Made by a program: the position numbers and the translations under genes. Shown here one piece after another: positions 39,221-49,662 of a DNA stretch of 64,000 nucleotides (position 1 is its first letter; each line of letters begins with the position of its first letter). The notes under the pieces were generated by a model. It saw nothing but the letters and a program-made list of their open reading frames with translations. It was not told the origin of the DNA and made no database searches. Source of the stretch: Trifolium pratense (taxonomy: Eukaryota; Streptophyta; Magnoliopsida; Fabales; Fabaceae); NCBI RefSeq assembly GCF_020283565.1, contig NC_060060.1, positions 72,463,257-72,527,256 of the forward strand, in the 5' to 3' direction.

Positions 39221-39342
39221 TACAATTAGTACCCCACATTAAAGTATGTAAGTGGATGATGTGGCTAAATGAAAGGTTTTCATTGGTTTGTGGATTAGGG
39301 TTAGATAGGCAATTCCACAACTATCTAGGATTTATATGTATA

Positions 39343-39785
39343 CTAGACCCTTACCCGTGTGATGCACGGGTGTGATGCGTTGTTTTATATTATAACGTGG
39401 AAAATACAATAGTAACAAAATATAATAGTAACAATTTTATAAATAATTTTACCTTTCTTTATATGGCATGTGCACCGGCTTATCCACCAAATCATTAAAA
39501 TTCCTTCATAAAGAAATGATAAACTAAAGTGTTAAAAACCAATTTCCAAATAAAAGAAAACTACTAAAGTAAAATAGATATAAAATTGCGGCTCACAATA
39601 AAAATGAAAATACTTCACATTATCTTTATATGAATCTCTCAAAATAATCTATTCAAAAGTTTGTATAAAATAATCTTAAAATCACTTAAAAAGATGACAA
39701 AATATACTTACATGAGCTACCATTTTTCATAAGTAAAGATGTAACAAAAGTGAAAATAGAAGCGTTTATCCTCTTCTCCTAAGTC

Positions 39786-39818
<33 letters not shown>

Positions 39819-40316
39819 AAGACAATACGTTAAGAATTCACATGAATTTTTATTTTTATATTAGCCTTTAGAGGAACATTGTCCTAGCTACCCGAACCAA
39901 AAAGACGGCAATACTTATACGACCAATCATTTTTCATAAGTAAGGATACAACAAAAGTGAAAATAGAAGTCTTCTATTCTCTTCTCTTAAGTCAAATAAA
40001 AAAAAAGTCATATATCACAATAGGATTAAAGAAATTAAAAAATAATTAATGTTAGAAAATATTAGTGTTAAAGATACACATATACTTACATGAGCAACTA
40101 TTTTTTATATACTTCCCGAACAATAATGATGCAACAAAAGTACAAAATAGGTGGTTGAAGACGACGAGTGTTACTTTAGTCTTAAACTACCATAGTTGGT
40201 GGTCTAGTCCTTTGCTATGTTTGGGCCTTATATGATTGCTTGTATTTCTTTCTATGACTATTTGTAAACTTTGATAGTCTATCTTAGCACATCTTGTGCT
40301 GAGAAGATTGTTCTTG

Positions 40317-40375
<59 letters not shown>

Positions 40376-40956
40376 GGCTTGTTCAAAAAAAAAAGTACAA
40401 AACATAGGAGTACCCTCATTTACATGAAAAATAGTCATGAGTAAAATTATCTTCAAGATATTAATACCCAAAATAAAACAATTGTACTACAAATAGTTAC
40501 CTTTTCTTGAGAATAATAATAAAAACTATACAAAGTTATATTAACCTTCCTTCGGAAGAAGTTGTCCTACCTAAACATGAAAACATGAAAGTTGGCAATA
40601 CAAAATGAAAAGGCTAGGTGTAAGAATGGAACTAAATATATATCGAAGAATCACATTACTTGGTCTTTAATTAATGCAAATGCAAATAAATATGTGAACT
40701 AAAATCTACTGTTATGCAAATGAAAGGTCTCATGAATAAGAATTATGAGTAAACTTTCCAATTTTTATAATAAAACTCATTTATAAGAATATGGTTGTAG
40801 GTTTATAACATAAAAAATAAAAGAAAAGAAAGGATAGAGATGACAATAATGTAAGGATAAGTGATGTGACATTTTAAGTGGCTCACATGGCTAAATGAAA
40901 AAATTTCATTGGTTTAAATGTATTAGGGTTTAGAGGAGTAGTAGGAGAACTATCTA

Positions 40957-40959
<3 letters not shown>
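39343..40959 (-). mobile_element. Helitron, minus strand (H1)
   Basis: Minus strand: starts TCCTAGATAGTTCTCC at 40959 and ends CCCGTGCATCACACGGG, then CTAG at 39343, followed by T. It shares both termini with H2, separated from it by twelve AT-rich bases. It is non-coding and carries a truncated LINE at 40149-40390. Confidence 0.75.
40149..40390 (+). mobile_element. 5'-truncated LINE inside Helitron H1
   Basis: A non-coding LINE 3' end: TTCTTGTTAATATA, a (TA)n run at about 40319-40370, TTTTGGCTTGTTC and ten A residues. AAAAGTACAAAA occurs on both sides (40137-40148 and 40391-40402) as target duplication. Confidence 0.75.

Positions 40960-41025
<66 letters not shown>
40960..41025. repeat. (AT)n between two head-to-head Helitrons
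   Basis: About 66 bp of pure AT repeat is bracketed by the two outward-facing Helitron 5' ends, forming one long palindrome (AACTATCTAGGAT...ATCCTAGATAGTT). Confidence 0.9.
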
Positions 41026-41028
<3 letters not shown>

Positions 41029-42069
41029 TAGATAGTTCTCCTATCACTAATCCTAACCCTAATTGTATCAATTAATCATAGCCTTTAGATCATTTCTTTT
41101 TGTTGATAAATCAAGAGTTAGATAATAAGTGAAACAATCATCTCTTTTATTTTTTTTTTAGTGCCAAGCTTTTTGATTGACATTCTCACTATGATAAAAA
41201 CGATTTTGTGAATTAATTATTTTATAATATATATGTCTTATATCCCTCCTCATACATATATGGGCATGCGAAATTTCTATTTTGAAGGGTTATTAGTGTT
41301 GTAGAAGAATGATATGTTTTTGAAATTTTATGATTTTATTGTATCTTTCTTTTTCTTTGTATTTAACGAGTGAGACTATATTGTTGATTTTGCAAGTATA
41401 TATAGATTTTGATGTTCTTTATTCTATTTAACACTTTATCATAGTCATTGTATAACCCTTCTACCCAACCCTCTTTCTCATCTTATTTCTTCATTTCTTT
41501 CCCTTTTAATATTCATTTTTTTTTCTTAGCATTCTTATTGTCTAATTTGTGATATTTCTGTAGTGAGACTTTGCATGATATTTACGAAACACTACAAATA
41601 AATTGTTTGAAATGCAATTACAAATATAATTCATATTGTTAATATTTTTAATTAAGTTTTATTGCTATATTATTTTGATAATATCTATTGTTTCAATTAT
41701 TAATTTACTATTTATACAAATAATTTTTTGACGCTTCATTATAAAACAACGCATAATGTCCGTGCATCGCACATTACTACATTTACCAAGATCGATGCTC
41801 CACACATTCAATTGAACCATTTTGATTTTATGTCATTCCAAGATATTTTGAATTCAACTGAAGAAGAAAAAATAGTTGGTAATGATTATTATATTAGCTT
41901 TCGTTTTAATTTAAATCTCATATATTGATTGATATTTTAATCTAGATAATATGTCTCTATTTTAATTGTTTTAGATATTATTGCTCATGTAATCGAAAGA
42001 AGTGAATTCAACATTATTATAATATAAAATACCGCATAACACCCGTGCATCGCAAGGGTGTGGGACTAC
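41026..42069 (+). mobile_element. Helitron, plus strand (H3)
   Basis: Starts TCCTAGATAGTTCTCC at 41026, matching H1 and H2, and ends with the hairpin CACCCGTGCATCGCAAGGGTG and CTAC at 42069 followed by T; the last base departs from the usual CTRR. A second weaker hairpin (GTCCGTGCATCGCACATT) lies at about 41758. A short open stretch (FMSFQDILNSTEEEKIV) at about 41822-41880 may be a remnant of an RPA-like protein carried by plant Helitrons; this is weak. Confidence 0.65.
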
Positions 42070-42204
42070 TATATGTATGTATATATATATATAGATAGAT
42101 AGCTAAATTTGTTTTTTTTAACGAATAGCTAGATTTGTTATATTATTTATTTTAGTTAAATGTGTTTTTTTTTTTACTATTTTTTGCCCAAATTTATAAA
42201 AAAT

Positions 42205-43056
42205 TTATTTTCCAAACTATTATAGAGTTCTTCTATTTTTGGTGGACTCGATTTTGTCGATTGCAAAGCTGTGTATAGGATTAGGCGCTTGCCGATCCAT
42301 CTCCTTCCGACTGCGTCAGTTTGCTATCCCTCTTTTGTGATATCGGAATAAGGCAAAGATGAAAGAAGATGACGAAATTGAAGTTGCCATGGCTCCCTAT
42401 AGAGACCGCTCTCGTCATCTATCTGTACGCATCTATCTCTTTTTGTTGGTTTTTTTTTGTTCGTATTGATATTTGAACTCTGGTCATGATTTTCGACCTA
42501 GTAATTTTGATATTTTACCAGTGAATTAGAATTTATGGACTATGTCATTTTGTTTTTTAGTATTTGATTTATTGATTCTGGGCAACACAGGAGTTCGATG
42601 CTATTCGCGCTCCTGATATAGCTGATTTTTGTGGCGGTATAAACCCTATTCACATAGATGATGATCGCCTTAAACTCACTTCCCTCTGCAAACTTGCGTT
42701 AGACAAGTACAATGCTGAGAATCAGGTTTAAAACAATAACTAGTAAACTCTATATTTTGCCGTTCAAAAAAAAAAAACTAGTAAACTCTATCAGTTATTT
42801 TATTTTATGCATTCATTGATAAACTGATTAATTATTCTTCTTATTTAGGGTGCAAATTTTGTGTTTGCCGAGTGCCGACCTTGTCAAGTCAACCGAAGGT
42901 TTATGTGCTGGTAGTTTGTATTACATGACCTTTCAAGCAAAAGATGCTACTCATCCTTCCAACAGTCCTCATGTAATTTTCCAGGCCAAAGTTTGGGAAA
43001 AGTTGCCCTGTTACGGACCACCTGAAGTCCGGTCGTGTGCCATGAAGGCTACCTAA
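42205..43056 (+). pseudogene. Cystatin-like copy 3, disrupted
   Basis: Upstream DNA and all three exon positions match copies 1 and 2, but exon 1 is deleted from before the Met through FTY (CCTCTTTTGTGAT joins ATCGGAATAAGG near 42343). Exon 2 (about 42592-42729) keeps CKLALDKYNAENQ. Exon 3 (from 42850) has seven extra bases near GCCGAGTGCCGACC, which shift the frame before LVKST. Exon 3 otherwise continues to SCAMKAT and a stop at 43056. Intron 2 holds a 22-bp LINE-tail insertion. Not functional. Confidence 0.82.
42754..42775 (+). mobile_element. Ultra-short LINE insertion in intron 2 of copy 3
   Basis: ATTTTGCCGTTC plus an A run is flanked by AACTAGTAAACTCTAT on both sides (42738-42753 and 42776-42791). 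Copy 1 has one uninterrupted AACTAGTAAACTCTA. The inserted bases resemble the 3' end of the LINE that ends at 47541 (TTTTAGCCATTC plus A run). Confidence 0.8.
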
Positions 43057-43464
43057 CAACAGATCCACCATTGAAATAACGTTGCAGTAATGTTATGCAT
43101 GCTTATATGGTTAATCTAGGTTAATCAAAATAATGTTATGCATTTATTTCTGTTGGAGAACAAGCACACACTTTGTGTTATTGAAGAAGAGGAAGGAGAT
43201 TTAGGAGAAAGAAAAGAGATTTTATTGATTAGTGAATATTGTGGAAGTTTACAAGAAGTTATTCTACACTTTGTTCTAACTCCTACTTATAGAAAACAAA
43301 GATAGGTGGTTAACTTGATAGACAAGTAACCAACTAACCAACTACTAACTAACAAGTTAGTTACAACCAACTAACTTGAAATGAAACTAACTTCTAAACT
43401 AGGTTTGAACAATTACAAAACAACATGCTCCCTTAATTTTCAAACCTATACAACAAGTTCATCC

Positions 43465-46400
43465 TCATGATCTAAGTTGGAACACACCAAGTGAATTCCT
43501 TGCTGATGTTGGAAAGAGAATTCCAAACTCTAGTGTACCAGCTATGTACCTCAGTACTCTTCTAGCTGCATTCATGTGTGACTTTCTAGGCTCTTCCATG
43601 AACCTACTTACCAAGCCCTTTACAAAGCATATATCTGGCCTACTCTTGCACATATATCCCAAGCATCTAATAACTTGCTTGAACATTGTAGAATCTTCAC
43701 TATGATTTTTCACCTTGATTCTACAATCTGCTTCTGCACTTTGCTTCTTTTCTGGCTTGAGATTCACTTCCACTGTGGGCTTGCTTTCAACCAATCTTCT
43801 CAATATTTCTCCAGCATACTTCTTCTGATGTAGCATTAACCCTCTTGTAGTTCTCATAAATTCTTTTCTTAAGAAACAAGATACTATGCCTACACCTGTC
43901 ATTTTAGACTCAGTTACTGGTTTATCAGCCAATAATGCACACTGCACTAATTCACCTTCTTTATTGACTCCACTGTCATATGCAAGCTCACATTCTTGCC
44001 ATCTGGATGGAACTTGTCTTTTCCTTTTTGATCTGGCTTTTGTTTCTACACTAGCCTCAACTTCTGATTTTGTTTCTGATGCTTCAACAACTGCTTCAGC
44101 ATCTGTCTCAACACTGGGGTCTCTAGCCCTTGTTGATCTGACTCTTGTTCCAACTTCTGATGCTTCAGCATCTGCTGCTTCTGAAGCTTCAGCATCTGCT
44201 GCTTCTGATACTTCAGCATCTGCTGCTTCTGATGCTTCAGCATCTGCTGCTTCAGCATCTGCTGCTTCTGATGTTTCTGCATCTGTCTCAGCATTCTGAT
44301 CACTATCACTGTCTTCAGTTAAACTCATCAATGGCTTGCTTGTGCTGCTGCTAGATATCCAATCCCAACTCTTTGCTTCATCAACAATGACATCTCTACT
44401 GTATATCATTTTCTTTGTTGTTGGATTGTACAGTTTATAAGCTCCAGTTACATGATAGCCTACTAGAATCATTGATTCACTTCTATCATCCAGCTTCTTT
44501 CTCTTGGCTTCTGGTACATGCTTGTAGCACAATGCACCAAAAACTCTAAAGTGACTTACACTTGGCTTCTTGCCACTCCATACTTCTTCTGGTACTTTGT
44601 CTTTGAGTTTCTTTGTAGGGCATCTGTTTAACACATACACTGCAGTACTTACAGCTTCACCCCAGAATGACTTAGGCAGATTTCTATGCTTCACCATGCA
44701 TCTAGCCATGTCAAGTATTGTTCTGTTCCTTCTCTCAGCCAAACCATTGTGTTGAGGTGTGTATGGAGCTGTGACTTCATGTTCAATGCCATTTTCTTCA
44801 CAAAATGACTCAAACCTCCTTGAAGTATACTCACCTCCTCCACCAGTTCTGAGAATTTTAATTCTCTTGCTGCATTGATTCTCTACCAACGCCTTGAATC
44901 TTTTGAACACATCAAATGCTTCATCTTTTGACTGTATCAAGTAAACCCACAATTTTCTGCTAAATTCATCCACAAATGTTATGAAGTACCTGTTTCCACC
45001 AAGTGATTTCACATCAAATGGTCCACACACATCTGAGTGTACAACTTCCAAAACATTTGCAGATCTTAATGGTAAAGATTTTTTGAAAATGTTCCTGGTT
45101 TGCTTGCCTGCTAAGCAACCCTCACATATCTTATCTTGCATTTGAATTTTGGGTAGTCCTGCTACCATTTCCTTGCTTGTTAACTGGTTCAGATATTTAA
45201 AATTCAAATGGCCAAATCTCAAGTGCCACATCCAATTTTGTTTATCTTCTGACACAGCTTTCATGCATTCTACTGTAGCATTGTTGATCACAGTTTTGAA
45301 AGTTCTATTCTTAGCCAAAGGTGACCTCAATACTAACATGTTTGCAGGATCATAGAGTTCAAAGTATTCATTCTTTATACTAATTGAGAAGCCTTTCTCT
45401 ATTAATTGACCAACACTAAGCAAGTTACAATCCATACCTGGTACAAACAAGATATTTTCAACTATGGCAGAACTACCATTCTTTCTTTTGATTACCATGT
45501 TCCCAGTGCCTTCTGCTTGTATGGACCTACCATCTGCTAGTTTCACTTTGCTTTTCTTTGTGTCATCAAATTTGATCAGCCAGTTTTTATGACCAGTCAT
45601 ATGATTGGAACACCCTGTGTCCAAGTACCATGCTCCACTAGCAATTTTATCTTCTGACATAGCAGCCATGAAGGTTACATCACCTTTACCTTCAACTGAG
45701 TTTTCTTCCACCAAGTTTGCTTCATCATCACTGTCTTTTGCCTTCTTTGATCTACATTCAGATGCATAATGACCCCACTTCTGGCAATTGTAACATTGAA
45801 TGTGACTTTTATCCTTTTTCTTTGGATTCGAATTTGATGTTCCTCCTCCTTTCTTGAAGGATTCAGATTTTTCATCAAACTTCTGCTGGTTTTGTGAAGC
45901 ATTCTTGGACTTATTCTTTCCTTTGTAGCCATCATTCTTCTTGAATGTTTGAGCTTTCAACGCTTCCACAGATTCTTGTACACCCTTTCTCTCATTAATC
46001 ATCAATTCATGTGCTTCTAAAGAACCAACCAAATCTTCCAATTTCATGTCTGCTACTTTACCAGCTTCTTGGATAGCAACAATAACATGATCAAAATTAG
46101 GGGTTAAGGTTCTCATTACCTTTTCAACAATCATCTTCTCAGAGATTTCTTCACCACAACTCTTCATGGTGTGAATCAGTGCTTGAACCTTTGATGCATA
46201 AGATCCAATCGATTCATTGTTGTCCATTTGCAGTAATTCATACTGCCTCCTTAGTGATTGTAGTTTCACAGCTTTCACCTTTTCTCCACCATCATAATAC
46301 TTCACCAAGATATCCCATGCTTCTTTGGATGTTTCAGCATGAGAGATCTTATCAAAATTTGCTGAATTCAGTGCAGCCTGAATTGCATACATTGCCTTGC

Positions 46401-46599
46401 AATCTTTCTTCTTCAAATCTTTGTGATTGTTTCTTGCCTCTGCATTTGCATTTGCAGGTAATGCTGCAACACCATTAATCACCACATCTAGTGTATCTTG
46501 AAATCCAAACAAAGATTTCATTTGCTTGTTCCATCGTTCCCAATTCTTTCCATCAAGAATTGGAAGATTATTGGGTAAACCACCATTGCCACTTGCCAT
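43465..46599 (-). CDS. Deleted copia Gag-Pol (1044 aa): Gag, protease, defective integrase
   Basis: The frame starts [15 protein letters not shown] and is open throughout. Gag (1-270) ends in the knuckle [14 protein letters not shown]. Protease [11 protein letters not shown] follows at about 325. The integrase has [24 protein letters not shown] and NGLAERRNR, but its second catalytic block reads LRTGGGGEY where the family has D-N-G-G-E, so the Asp is lost. An Ala-Glu-Asp-Ser repeat follows at about 770-820. The RT core is then missing: the frame jumps from a pre-RT linker to the post-RT segment ([17 protein letters not shown]), then [18 protein letters not shown], and ends at GILFP plus 15 residues. 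No YVDD and no RNase H exist. Gag and protease may still work. Confidence 0.9.
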   Translation of the reverse strand: MASGNGGLPNNLPILDGKNWERWNKQMKSLFGFQDTLDVVINGVAALPANANAEARNNHKDLKKKDCKAMYAIQAALNSANFDKISHAETSKEAWDILVKYYDGGEKVKAVKLQSLRRQYELLQMDNNESIGSYASKVQALIHTMKSCGEEISEKMIVEKVMRTLTPNFDHVIVAIQEAGKVADMKLEDLVGSLEAHELMINERKGVQESVEALKAQTFKKNDGYKGKNKSKNASQNQQKFDEKSESFKKGGGTSNSNPKKKDKSHIQCYNCQKWGHYASECRSKKAKDSDDEANLVEENSVEGKGDVTFMAAMSEDKIASGAWYLDTGCSNHMTGHKNWLIKFDDTKKSKVKLADGRSIQAEGTGNMVIKRKNGSSAIVENILFVPGMDCNLLSVGQLIEKGFSISIKNEYFELYDPANMLVLRSPLAKNRTFKTVINNATVECMKAVSEDKQNWMWHLRFGHLNFKYLNQLTSKEMVAGLPKIQMQDKICEGCLAGKQTRNIFKKSLPLRSANVLEVVHSDVCGPFDVKSLGGNRYFITFVDEFSRKLWVYLIQSKDEAFDVFKRFKALVENQCSKRIKILRTGGGGEYTSRRFESFCEENGIEHEVTAPYTPQHNGLAERRNRTILDMARCMVKHRNLPKSFWGEAVSTAVYVLNRCPTKKLKDKVPEEVWSGKKPSVSHFRVFGALCYKHVPEAKRKKLDDRSESMILVGYHVTGAYKLYNPTTKKMIYSRDVIVDEAKSWDWISSSSTSKPLMSLTEDSDSDQNAETDAETSEAADAEAADAEASEAADAEVSEAADAEASEAADAEASEVGTRVRSTRARDPSVETDAEAVVEASETKSEVEASVETKARSKRKRQVPSRWQECELAYDSGVNKEGELVQCALLADKPVTESKMTGVGIVSCFLRKEFMRTTRGLMLHQKKYAGEILRRLVESKPTVEVNLKPEKKQSAEADCRIKVKNHSEDSTMFKQVIRCLGYMCKSRPDICFVKGLVSRFMEEPRKSHMNAARRVLRYIAGTLEFGILFPTSARNSLGVFQLRS
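44150..44290 (-). repeat. In-frame Ala/Glu/Ser/Asp coding repeat
   Basis: Units reading SEAADAEA on the minus strand repeat about six times with small changes, made of 24-bp and shorter modules (GCTTCAGCATCTGCTGCTTC). The frame is kept although unit numbers vary, which would make a flexible acidic linker between integrase and the missing RT. Confidence 0.85.
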
Positions 46600-47541
46600 T
46601 GCCTCTGAATGTTGACAATCTTACCCAAGAACCTGAATCTTGTGATGCTACACAATGAACCAAAAGGCTCTAGATACCAATTTGTTGGAGAACAAGCACA
46701 CACTTTGTGTTATTGAAGAAGAGGAAGGAGATTTAGGAGAAAGAAAAGAGATTTTATTGATTAGTGAATATTGTGGAAGTTTACAAGAAGTTATTCTACA
46801 CTTTGTTCTAACTCCTACTTATAGAAAACAAAGATAGGTGGTTAACTTGATAGACAAGTAACCAACTAACCAACTACTAACTAACAAGTTAGTTACAACC
46901 AACTAACTTGAAATGAAACTAACTTCTAAACTAGGTTTGAACAATTACAAAACAACAATTTCTTCATTGTAAAGTGGCTCATTTAGTTTGGTACGAGATT
47001 TTTAAGTGGTTGGGTGTTGTGATTGTGATGCCGTTAAATCTTTTTCATCTCTACGATTGTTTATGTGATGCGGCCTCAACTAAAAAGTCTAGAAATGGCT
47101 TTAGGTTGGTTTGGCATTCGGTTATTTGGTCCATATGGAAAGCACGGAATAAAAAGGTTTTTAATGGCATAGTGATGGAGCCTTTGGAGATTGTGGATGA
47201 AGTGAAAGTTATTTCTTGGAAATGGAGCGTGGATAGATTGAAAATTTCCCCATGTCTCTTTTACGAATGGACTTGGGAGCCCGGAATTTGCTTTAATAGA
47301 TGATGGTCTTTGGCCTTGTTTTTAGAGTGTTGGGGTATTTATTGTTCTTTGTTGTAGTTTTGTGGCTGTTTTGTTTTTGTAGGAGTTTTTTTCCTTTTCT
47401 TTGGTTAAAGGAGTTAGCCGACTATGCTCTTTGTAGTGCTAGGCCTTGCTCCATGTTTGTATTTTTGTTCTGCTTTCCCTTGTCTTGGCTCTTCTTGTGC
47501 CTTGATTTGTGGTTTAATAAACTTTTAGCCATTCAAAAAAA

Positions 47542-48760
47542 AAATCAAAATATTCTTAGAGATCCTTAATAAATATGTTAGCAGTTTAGAGTTTATATTT
47601 TTTTATTTTGAAATTGTATTATATGATTTGTGGTATTTAGATCAATTAAGCTTCTGCCAAATATCTTTTCAAGAAAATCACAATGTCAAAAAATCGAAGT
47701 TCATAACAAATAGTAGAATCCAGCATTAGGCCACGCAAGTTCCAAAACAGATTGGAATATATGTTGATAAAACATCATCTAAAATGCTTTTTCCAAGTTT
47801 ACTTGAAGCAAAATTGTTAAATCTAGTTCCACCCATCACCCATTCGAAGATGCTTTTTCAAATTGTTAAAGTTTTAAGCAGTTTAAGTTCCAATATTGGA
47901 ACGCATTGGTTTCCTCTAGTCCTTAGGTATTGAGCTGCTTTTTTTTTTGGGTGGCTGGGCCTTTTTTTTCTGTTCAGATACAATTTATGTGCTGTCAATT
48001 GAAACACACTCTTATATTGTACTTCATCCGTCCCAAAATATAAGCAAAAATGAGTCAAAGAAACTTAATGTATTTGGTTAAAATTTTTGACCAAATACAT
48101 TCACTTTTGTTGACCACCTTTTGCTTATATTTTGGGAAGGAGGGAATATTTGTTTTGGTATTCAATTACTTGTTAATCTCACGTTTTTCCAACATTGTCG
48201 ATATTTTCTTGCTCTTGCAGTTGCCAGTTCCTACTTGGTAAAGTAGTACATGTATTATATGGTAGTCTTAGAATAGTTTACATCTTGTTAGAATGTTCCT
48301 AGCACTTCTGTCTATTCGGTAGCTCTTTTAATATCTATTAGATGCTATAATGTTCCTCACACTTTGCATCTTGCTGCCATCGGCTATTCGGCTAACCATG
48401 ACCTGTTGTTTGTTTGGTCACCTTAACCATGACTTTAAGTAACATTTCTTCTTACCTTTCAAGGTTCTTCCTTGCTTTACTTTCCAACTATACCTTTTCT
48501 ATTGGAAATACTTTGGCTGGTGATGAATTAGGGAAGCTGTATTTTTCTCTTATATGGGGTTTTCTTCATGGTGTTAGTTACAGCACTTTGCTCTGTGACC
48601 AACTCTTTAACCTGTTTTAATTTTTAGCACTAGGAGAATTTTCAAGTTACCTTGCTTTTCTCACTTTTGGGAAAGAAATCTTAAGTTTCTTTAATGCTAA
48701 TGTTTTTTCCAAATATAAGTCAGAATCAGATGGTGCAGGGGATTAGTTGTCTGTATAATC
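47542..48760. other. Downstream region duplicated with copy 1
   Basis: Collinear with about 12095-13200, with small indels. No gene is seen. A Stowaway MITE has inserted at 48022. Confidence 0.8.
48022..48146. mobile_element. Stowaway MITE, 125 bp
   Basis: The ends CTTCATCCGTCCCAAAATAT and ATATTTTGGGAAGGAGGGAA are inverted, with TA on each side. At the matching place in copy 1 (about 12558) TTGTATTTGTTTTGG is uninterrupted with one TA, a direct empty-site control. Confidence 0.9.
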
Positions 48761-49398
48761 CTATTATATGTTATAGATTCTGTATTTTTATATTAAGTTA
48801 TAGATTCTGTATATGTGTGTGAACTAAAGGCACCTCACTGTAATCCATGGTTCAAATGTCATCTATCTTGTTAGAATGCTCCTCACACTTCTGTTTGGTG
48901 GTTGTTAGTCTGTCTATTAGAAGTCTCTACACTTTGCATCTTGCTACCATTGGTTTTTCTTTTATAAAATTGGCTTGGAAGTTAGAGACCGTCTTAAAAT
49001 TTTGGGACGATTTAATTCAATTTGGAACTTTTAACAAGCGAGACTAGAGTGGTCTTAAAACGGTGACCTGATAGGATCTGATCCAACAGATCTTTAATAG
49101 ACTTTAATGTTATCTAAAAATTTTAAGTCGAGTTTAGATCAATTTTATAAAACCGATTTGTACAGCGAAGACTGTCGCCACTTATAAATATATGTCAAGA
49201 TCATATTTCATACAATCCTGTGGAGCACTCTTGAAAAATAAAATATTTGTAAACAACCTTTAACAAAAAAGAGTTTATAAATCAATAGTGATGTCCTGAC
49301 TAGAGTGATCAGATAGTGGTGATCTGATATCTGATGGTCGAACAAATCATGGATATAGTTTCCGATACCATCTTAATACATTCTCAAATTAAGATGAC
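48761..49398. other. Spacer, including a possible legume repeat fragment
   Basis: No gene. Bases 49126-49210 contain TTATAAAACCGATTTGTA and GCCACTTATAAATATATG, similar to a common legume repeat with unclear ends. A further copy of the downstream duplicated words (CTCACACTTCTGT, CTTTGCATCTTGCTACC) occurs at 48860-48955. Confidence 0.4.
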
Positions 49399-49620
49399 TG
49401 TTAACCGTCAATTAGCTATTGACTTGGTATTTGGATTAATAGCATATAATTTGTTTTAATTGGATAAGATTGTTTGCTTGTTGTACATATCCTTTGCAAG
49501 CTGTATTTTTATTAGTCATTAGTAGCTCTTAATTCCTTCTCCTTTTGTATCTCTATTTAGTTGAATATTTGTAACTTAATTTGTATCAAATCAATATATA
49601 CAATACAATTGCTTTTCTTA
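49399..49620 (+). repeat. 5' LTR of the outer copia (about 222 bp)
   Basis: TGTTAACCGTC start; the end is placed just before the primer site at 49623. The 3' LTR is outside the window, so the exact end cannot be checked. Confidence 0.65.
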
Positions 49621-49662
49621 TATGGTATCAGCCTACCTTCGGTCAATCCTATCTCATTACTG

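Larger units (their letters stand above)
38342..39330 (-). mobile_element. Helitron, minus strand (H2)
   Basis: Minus strand: starts TCCTAGATAGTTGTGG at 39330 and ends with the hairpin CCCGTACACCGCACGG and the terminal CTAA at 38342, followed by T. TC start, CTRR end and insertion between A and T fit Helitrons. A decayed helicase end lies inside, and a (CAA)n(TAA)n run at about 39120-39219. Confidence 0.7.
43151..46957 (-). mobile_element. Recent non-autonomous Ty1/copia lacking RT and RNase H
   Basis: Two 275-bp LTRs (43151-43425 and 46683-46957) read identical base for base, with TGTTGGAGAAC and AAAACAACA ends. The target duplication is ATTTC (43146-43150 and 46958-46962). A primer site TGGTATCTAGAGCC lies on the minus strand at 46666-46679, close to the tRNA-Met type. 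A purine tract AATTAAGGGAGCA adjoins the left LTR. The interior holds one long frame with an internal pol deletion. Identical LTRs mean a very recent insertion, which must have used RT from another element. Confidence 0.93.
43134..47541 (+). pseudogene. 5'-truncated L1-type LINE, split by a copia element
   Basis: AATCAAAAT occurs before 43134 and after the A tail at 47541, and copy 1 keeps the single empty site. The LINE frame begins NVMHLFLHC (43134 onward), is broken by the copia at 43151-46957, and resumes with CKVAHLVWYEIFKWLGV and SVIWSIWKARNKKVF to a stop at 47303. HLFLHC...A..VW is the zf-RVT region near the end of plant LINE polyproteins. About 240 bp of 3' UTR and an A run complete it. 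Confidence 0.8.

Noticed and set aside
39054..39320. Open frame of poly-Tyr and poly-Cys
   Set aside because: Produced by the (CAA)n(TAA)n microsatellite.
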